64,000 nucleotides of DNA, taken from Colias croceus (taxonomy: Eukaryota > Arthropoda > Insecta > Lepidoptera > Pieridae). Positions 36,801 through 45,800 of this stretch are shown here, piece after piece; within the stretch, counting starts at the first letter, position 1; every line of letters starts with the position of its first letter. The translations under genes were made by a program, and so were the position numbers. The stretch is from contig NC_059542.1 in the NCBI RefSeq assembly GCF_905220415.1, positions 3,224,001 through 3,288,000 on the forward strand. The letters run 5' to 3'. Under the pieces are notes generated by a model, which saw only the letters and a program-made list of their open reading frames with translations, made no database searches and was not told the DNA's origin.

Positions 36801-39800
36801 GAATTGAAGAGACCTGGGTTCAATCCATGATACAATCTAATAAAAATTTCTTTAGATCTGGCTGAAACTGATCGCCTGGCTGTCCTAGTGTAACAGATAC
36901 GCGTATTAGTATTATAAGGGCGTTTGTCCACTACAAGGAATTTTACGGTCCGGCATTCCGATTTTTTACGGTCCGGTATGGCACGCCATTAATCTAAATA
37001 CTAGCTTGTGCACTATACGTAATTTTACTGTCCGAGATTTTACTTTTCCCTATTCCGGATGGTTTTTTGTTTCTACGAGTCGCTGTAGGTATAATTGTTT
37101 TCGAATGCCCACTTGCTTGGATTTTACTCTTTTTACTGCATATACCAATTGAAAGCAAGCTCTTGTTTTACTTTCTTTTAGTTGGCAATGAGATTTGAGA
37201 AGTCGGTATTGTTATTTTATATACATTGACCTATAATTATTATCTAACACGCATTTTAAATGTTATAACGAAGTAATATAATATTTCACCTTCTTTAATT
37301 TTTACTCGTTTCATGTAAAATGCTAAAACAATCATTTACGATAGCATTATACCGCTAAACTTCCTTGAACTATATCGCACTGATCCGAGTAAAGACGGAC
37401 AGGTGCACAAGCAATTCATCGGTTTTTTCATGCCACACCGGACCGTAAAAAAATCGGAATGCCGGACAGTTAAATTCCTTGTAGTGCACAAGCGCCCTAA
37501 TCAGTTGTTTTTCAGTGCCACTTTTTAAGCAATAAATTTTAGTGAAAAAAATTATATCAATTTGTTTACAGAATCACTTTTGCCTTTCAGTTAGTGACTT
37601 AGTAGGAGTACCTACATGGGCTACATGATAAGCTCCGAAATCTTTGTTTTCATTGGATTATTATTAATATTCTCAATATTTCCTAAAAATTCACACTAAT
37701 AAATCTAAATTTGTAAAGCTATTGAACAATAATATCCAACAGGTTGTCTGCCGATAATCTGTTTGCACAACACGCCGGCCACATACGTCAAGATACCGAC
37801 TTACGCTGCGCCCACTAAGGACGTTGATGGTATGTACTTGTAAACACACAAACAAATGTTTCCTACATTTGTTTGTGTGTTTGTATGATTTATGCTTGAG
37901 CACAAGGGTATTTTCATACTAATACTGTAAAGATGTATTTTTTTTTGTTCATAGCGATTTAACTTTGGACCTGTTTTAACATTTTTTTCGGCATTAAGAA
38001 AGCTAAATTATTCCTGAGTGCGGACACGAGCCGGCTTGATTAAAATAAGTTTATTAGTTCAAATAAATAACCAAAGATTAAAAATAATACTGTATTATTA
38101 TAAAGTAACACCGTATATTTTCAATAACCAAGTAACTAACTTCAAAATGTAGTCCCAGACTGTAATTTCGTCAATGAACAAGCCTATTATTTAAATCTAA
38201 TACCAAAGAAAATGCAGTTTTTATACGCTATAGATCCAATACCGTCGGGGTTCGAATGAAAATCGTATTAACTCGATTCCATCGCATGTCATACACGATG
38301 ATTGGAAAGGTTAACCGGAATTTTCGCACACGCTATATTCCGCTCTAACTGTAAAACAGAAAATAAAATTTTTCATTTTTGTCTATATTCGGTTATGTTT
38401 AATCGAATAAATTTAAAATATAGGATACTAGCTGACAAATTTTGTTGTGCCAGGACACCCTAATTGTGTTAGTGATATAAAAAATAGTTTACGACCTATA
38501 AGTCTCAGAGCTGTACCATATAGGGTCTACTACATAAAAATCATAAAACAGTCGTCGATCGATCAAGTCGTCCTCCTAGTCGTTTCTGAAGAAAGTGATT
38601 ATACTGTTGCTAGGATTACTTTATACATATATAATAAAATAAATAAATATATTTTTTTGGTTTTTATGGCATTCAAATGCTTTATAAATATAAATTTATA
38701 AAGAATAGAAAAAATTCGATCACGAGGCGAAAATATAAATTCAAGAAAAGGTCGTGTTCCATCGTTACAATATTGTATTCACTGAAAAGTGCTTCATATT
38801 GGTTGAGATGGTTATTAAATCATCTCAATAGATGGCGCGCGATGTGTCCCTTAAGACACATAAAACTGAAAGAATAGAATAAATTCGATTACTCAGGCGG
38901 GTCACGAGTGGCTGAGTTGAGGCATCCGCCCCGGAATGGCGCGAAGGATGCGGGTTCGAATCCTGCCTCGTGATCGAATTTTTTCTATTCTTTATAAATT
39001 TATATAAATAAATATTTCAGGACAATTTCACACAAGGCAGGATTCGATCCCATTCTAAGCTTTCCCTTTTTTATGGAAACCAGATGGCTGATAAACATAC
39101 ATAATATATGTATAATTTTAAATGAATACTTATATAGATAATTAACACCCAGACGCATCACAGTAAATGTACTATAATAATGGGACTCGATAAATGTATC
39201 GAGTCCAATTTTCCCATCTTATACATATAATTCGAGCGAGACCCATATGGAAGTTACTTTATAAAGTGGCAGCAAATACAACATCAATATTCCACTGCGC
39301 TTCATTAGAAAGTTCCGTGAGTGCAATTTGCTCCGTCTTCAGATTCCCTCTATTCAATAGAATTTGATTATACATTTTAAGTTCATTTTAAACGCTTATT
39401 GATTTTCTCAGAATGCTTTTAGCGAGAAATATACGTAGTAATATTTTAACAAAACCCTACAAAATGCTGTTAGATTGAAAATCAGGACACAATTTTCAAT
39501 AATCTCTTCGAAAAGCACATGTGATCTATATTTAGTAAATAAAGCAATATGAATGTCGTCGAACGTCGTCCTAACGTCTACGTTCACCTTTTTCCAATTT
39601 ATATTCATAATATTACTTGTTTCTTAGAAATATCCTTTTATAACATTTATAAAAGGAACCCATACTTTTATATCCGCATGTCTGATCGCTCGCTTCATAG
39701 AAACACGATCGATGCATTGTATCCTAAAACAATGGATCTGAATCGAGAAATATGATTCCCTCAGGAATATTCTTCTTTGTATCTTTACTTATCATGATAC

Positions 39801-42800
39801 TGGACCATAATGCATTAGATACACAAATCCCAATGGAGTAAAAACGAATATAATAAACTTTTGTTACAAAGTTCTGATAAAAGAAGAAGTTAAAAGAAAT
39901 ATTTTATTTTACGGTAAGTAGGTAAGCGAAAAAGCAAATGTCAACAGTAAATCGATTAATGACGTGAAAATGTATTGTTCCAATTACCGGTTTACTGTCG
40001 TCAAGCCAAATGAGTCCCATAGTTATAGCTGTGGTCTGGTATGCGAGACCGCGTAAATTGTTCCACACCACAAAATGTTTGAGCGGTTACGATGCAGTAC
40101 GTTTTTGGAAAACAAGCCAAACACATTGTTTAAGGCTTTTCAGTATTAATGAAGGGGATTTATTTAATGTTTTGTTATTCTATATGGAATGCTTGTTTGT
40201 TTTGATATGTCGAGCGTTTGAGAGGCATTGTAAATAAACCATCCAGGGAAATGTAAACAATGCCCTGAAAATGGGTACATATTATTTCAAATACCTTCAT
40301 TATATGTATGAATACAAATTTTAAAGAGAGTTTATAAACATTTTCTTTTGTTATCTATTTCAGTTATTCATTCCCCATAATCCTTGGAATGATTGTCTCT
40401 TTAGAAAATAAACGTTTCCTTTATTTTATGAACCGCATAATATCGTAACCGCATAGGTAATCTATTAAAAGTTACAGTGGAATTTAATAATTTATATTAC
40501 ACCCTCTCAACAGAACTTCGTCCGTTAGCTCCGAAGCGACCAATGAGAAGATTGCTAAAGAAAGAAGTATCTCTGGACACTTACACTTGGCAGAAGAAAT
40601 ACGCGCATCTTACATCGGCTGCTATGATGGCGCAAGTTGATGAACGGCTTAAACGGAGGTGAGATACTTATTATTAGTTTCATTTTATCATATAACATAT
40701 ACAAAATAATCAACTAATTGATAAAGTGACTGAAATATTTAAATTTTCATAAGTCTGCCATCTTCTCTTCTTAGTATCTTTATTGTCCAGTAATAATCTC
40801 ATGTTTAATTGAATTAAAAAATGTTGTCCAAAAAATTGATACCATAGGCTTATTAAAAAAAATAGTCACGAATCACGAGCAAATAACACAAAAAAATACT
40901 TAGAAATAAATTGTAAATAGTCCGGTAATAAACGTCAAACGCTTCGCATTAGCATCCGCATGTAAAACGGCTTAAAGGAAATTGTGTAGGATGAGATTGC
41001 AGGATACGGAGATATAGGGAATACGGGACAGGGAAATACAGTCTTACTGATCGTGAATATAGAAACAAATTTATACGAATATATTTTTAAAGAGAATATA
41101 ATATGTTTTTTGTGATAAGGATCGACTAAAAAGTTGCAAAACTAGCAGAAAACTGAATTCTCCGTAGGAATTGATCGGCTTCATTTTATTTTTCGTTTTC
41201 ATCCCGGGTTAATTGCAGACTAGCCCTGATAAACGGTTAATCTTTAGAGAGATCAGGATATCGTCGATATAAAACTAGGTGTAGGTTCAATATTGGTTTA
41301 ATTGACAGATACTTAATAAATAAATTCTAAGCCTAAATGGGGATGAGCCGCATTTCCACACTTTCCATTCTGTAATTAGGATTTTTAAAATTCAAACAAG
41401 CTAATGAAATGTCTCATATATCATATTTTCCATTTGATAACAAAATTAGTAGATGGAAGGCTTCTAGTATACGAGGTATCCGAGAGAAATTCGTTTAATT
41501 TATTTCAAATGCATACTCACGTGAGATGAGAGTGGTCGGCTAAAAAGTCCTCTTTTGGGAACAGAGTTAAATTTTTGCATTAATTTTTGCCCAGACATTT
41601 TAAACCTATGTACTTATAGGAATTATAAAATATTATTTATTAGCATATTGCGTACACGTTTGAAACATAATATGAATCAAACTTAAACTCAAACTCAAAC
41701 ATTTATTTATTCAATTAGACTTCTTCGAGAATCGAATATAAGATAGGTAATATCAAGCAAATAATTATGTATCTATATTTTGAAATGAAACGCTACATGG
41801 ACTTTGCAAGCACGGCTTTAAATTGAATGTTTCCTTCAATGATATAATACAAAACTTATATTCAATATTGAATTTTAAAATATTTTCAATATAAATTCCT
41901 TTTGTAAAAATAAATTACCCATTACACGTGACACATCCCGTAAATCAACATCAAATGCATAAGTTAAACCAAACTATTTTCGTTGACCTTTCATTAAATA
42001 GTCGGTCATTGGCACTACAACTTTCGCGGATCAATTACGCAGGCAATTTCAGGAACAGTTTGATGTTGTTTGGAAATTATTAAACATTCTATAAGTTATT
42101 TTGTTTGTAGGTTCTGTGATAGTTATAGAACACTAGCTTTCCGCCCGCGTTTTCAAAGAAAAACCCGCGTAGTTCCCGTTCTCGTGGGATTTCCGGGATA
42201 AAACATATTCTATGTGTTAATCCAAGTTACCCTCTATATGTGTGCTAAATTTCATTGCAATCGGTTGACTAGTATTTGCGTGAAAAAGTAACAAACATAC
42301 ACAATACACATCCATTCTCACAAACTTTCGCATTTATAATATCAGTAGGAATTAGTAGGATTCTAGAAGTAATTTTGTTTATAGGTTCTCCGTATCAGCT
42401 TCGATGGAGGAAATATCTAAAATACAGGAGGCGAAGGCCAAGGATCTTGGTTCGCAGGTATGTTTTTTTTTTTGTGAATGATGCTGATAAATACAGTTGA
42501 ATTAATGATGATTATACATGTCTTAAAAATTTATCAATTTTCACGGAATGTTGAAACATATTAAAGTAAAAGCAATAATTGAAATTTAAAGCATGCTTAA
42601 ATATACTGCTGATGTAGTTTTCATAAATTATTTAATTCAAATTCAAAGATGCCTATTTGTGTAACAAAATTGATTCACCGAGATATAAAAAAAACTAACA
42701 ACCTAGAAATGTTGACGCAAAAACTAAAAAAATCCATACTAAGGACGTCGTTAAAGTTGAAGTAAAATGATTTGCATGCAAATGTAACACTAACAAATGT

Positions 42801-45800
42801 TAACACAAGATTACCACAAACATAATATTATATATTTATCTCCAAAAATATAAATCAATACCTACCCTACAATATAAATAAAACAGGTGAGCTTAGGCCC
42901 GGAACAAGCGGCACTCGCTCAGTCGCAACACTTCGACCAGCTCGAAGCGCTCTGGAACAAGATCTCGCCGCCCAGACGACGATCCAACAAGGTAAATAAT
43001 ATATTTTAATCTAATTTGGATGAGTTCTATTGGCTCTACTTAGTACCTACTAAAAATATAACAAAAATATATAATTTCCGTATGCCTATATACTATGGCA
43101 TATGGAAAATTTTCAACGAACGATGAATTCTATTTTTTTTTTCAATTTCAACCTATTTTTTGCCTTTCGTTTCGTTAATTTTTGTACTTCAAAAATATGT
43201 TCAAATATTTTTAAACTGCTGTTTAGGGTACGTATAAATTTAGCAAACATTTAGGTAAATAAATAGCTTAAAATTCAAGAAAAAGGAAGCTCTTTCAGAA
43301 ATTTTCCATCATTGAGCACACACATTATTCAAATAAACACTACTTTTATGCAAAATCCAATTTGCCTATCGGTATTATTTTTACATATCCTAGACTATTT
43401 CTTCCAACACGTAATATTTGCTTATTTTCGCTTTTATTATTCCATGATTATACTATAAGTATAAACCTACTTAAGATACCGACTTCTTAAAAAGAAGCCT
43501 TAGGATATTTGTAATAATTAGGACATGATTGATTTCTAGGTAATTTTTTTTTTAATAATTAATTATTACGTAAAATATTAAATGCCCATCGTCTGGAAGC
43601 AATGTACGAGGGCAGTCCCAAAAGTAGCCGACCTAACCAAGAAAAAACAAAAAATATGGAATAAATAATATTTATTTCTCTACATAGCTTCCTTGTAGTC
43701 CTTTACACTTTTCCCAGCGGTGCTCTATATCTTCAATGCCGCGTCTGTTGTAGGAACCGTCGAGCTCTTCAAAATAGGCATTAACCGTAGACTCAACATC
43801 TTCATTGCTTAAAAAATCTTTTCCCAACGAGCTATTTTTTAAGTTTGGGAACATAAAATAATCAGATGGGGCCAAATCTGATGAATAAGGTGCATGAGGT
43901 AGCAATTCAAACTTTAATTCTTCGATTTTAGCAATCGCAATGCCGGAGGTGTGGACTGGCGCGATGTCCCGATGAAACAAAACTTTTTTCTTTGATAGAT
44001 GAGGCCGTTTTATTAACCGACTTCAAAAAAAAGGAGGAGGTTATCAATTCGGCCGGTATATTTTTTTTTTTTTTTTTTTTTTTATGTATGTACACCGATT
44101 ACTCCGAGGTTTCTGAACCGATTTACGTGATTCTTTTTTTGTTCGATGCGGGATGGTGTCGAATTGGTCCCATAAAAATTTTATTCGGCTAGGCCTAGTA
44201 GTTTTTATTTTATGAGCATTTTTGTCTGTACTCGATGACTTAATTTCAATGTAGCAAGTAACTTTGATTCACTTCCCGGTAACCGATTGAGCTGAAATTT
44301 TGTATACGAATGTAAATTGGATAGCGATGAAACATTATCATGACATGGAGCTGATCTGATGATGGAATCGGAAGGTGGCCATAGGAACTCAGTAATATAT
44401 TGACTCAACTTTATCGAGTTTGGGCTCGTTTGATTCGTGTTGAAAAATACACTAAAAAGTATTAAATAAAAATAACTGCGTTAAAAACAACCGACTTCAA
44501 AAATGGAAAAGTAAGAAATAAAAAAGATTTGATATTATTAATTACTACATATTATTTTTATGTGCTATTTATTAAATAGGTTTGAAGTCGGTGCCAAACA
44601 CTAAGCACTTAGTATTAAGCCCATGCACCGACATCAAACCTTTTTAGTAAATAGCACATAAAAATAATATGTAGTAATTAATAATATCAAATCTTTTTTA
44701 TTTCTTACTTTTCCATTTTTGAAGTCGGTTGTTTTTAACGCAGTTATTTTTATCTTTATTTCTTCACTTAGACGCTGCAACAAGTTTGCGTATTACTTGC
44801 TGTTTATGGTTTTTCTTCTTGGTAGATAATCTATGAAGACTATCCCACAAGCGTCCCAGAAAACCGATGCTATGACTCTTCCTGCCGATGGAACCGTTTT
44901 TGCCTTCTTTGGGGCCAATTCTCCCCTTGCAGTCCATTGCTTTGACTGTTCTTTCATCTCCGGTGTGAAATAATGAACCCACGTTTCATCCATGGTAATA
45001 AATCGACGCAAAAACTCTGCACTATTGCTTCGAAATTTTACCAAACACTCAACTGAAACATCCTCACGACGCTGTTTTTGCTCTAGTGTGAGTAATCGCG
45101 GCACCCACCTTGCGCACAGCTTCCTCATGTCCAAGTTTTCAGTTAAGATACGATGTACTGCACTTTTTGAAATGCCTACCATATCTGCTAGCTCGCGCAC
45201 TTTTAGTCGAAGATCATCCAATACAATTTTGTGGATTTTTTTACCATTTCTGGTGAAGTCACCTCATTTGGTCGCCCACTGCGAGGTTCATCTTGGCAGT
45301 TCGTTCGGCCACGTTTGAACTCGGCCACCCAATATTTTACCGTTGTAAACGAAGGAGAAGACTCCCCCAATGTAGAATCTAGCTCTTCTTTTATGTTAGT
45401 TGGGCTGAGGCCTTTCAAATGAAAGTATTGAATGACGTATCGTAGACCAATTTTTTCCTTAATAGAAAATTCTCTGACAGCGATCGTAGACCAATTTTTT
45501 CCTTAATAGAAAATTCTCTGACAGCGTTCACTTTCAAGGACTACAAAACAAATGACAAATGACCTAGTGTGTTCAAATTCCAAATTTAAAATCCGCATTG
45601 ATCAGACTTTTTAAAAAGAGTATTTAGTCGAATAAAACTGCCAGTACGTAAGTCAGGTCGGGTAATTTTGGGACCGCCTACGTAGAAATATTATTTGTAG
45701 ACCCTTTACTTCAATTCCCTAAAGATCCTTGTCTACCGCCGCTACCTACTGAAATTATTATAAGTATGTTAATTAAAAAAGATGTCAAAAGGTTAATTTT

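Larger units (their letters stand above)
43607..45682 (-). mobile_element. decayed mariner transposon with nested insert
   Basis: Terminal inverted repeats (plus strand CGAGGGCAGTCCCAAAAGTA at the left; CCCAAAATTACCCGACCTGA-like on the other strand at the right) sit inside TA duplications (43605-43606 and 45683-45684). The minus strand encodes a D,D34D transposase broken by a frameshift, a stop and an insertion at about 44015-44757. A 44-bp tandem duplication lies near the 5' end (45439-45526). Confidence 0.88.

Noticed and set aside
38905..38976. Functional tRNA gene
   Set aside because: The acceptor-type stem and both boxes exist, but the middle has a long loop and the segment is part of a repeated element with target duplications.
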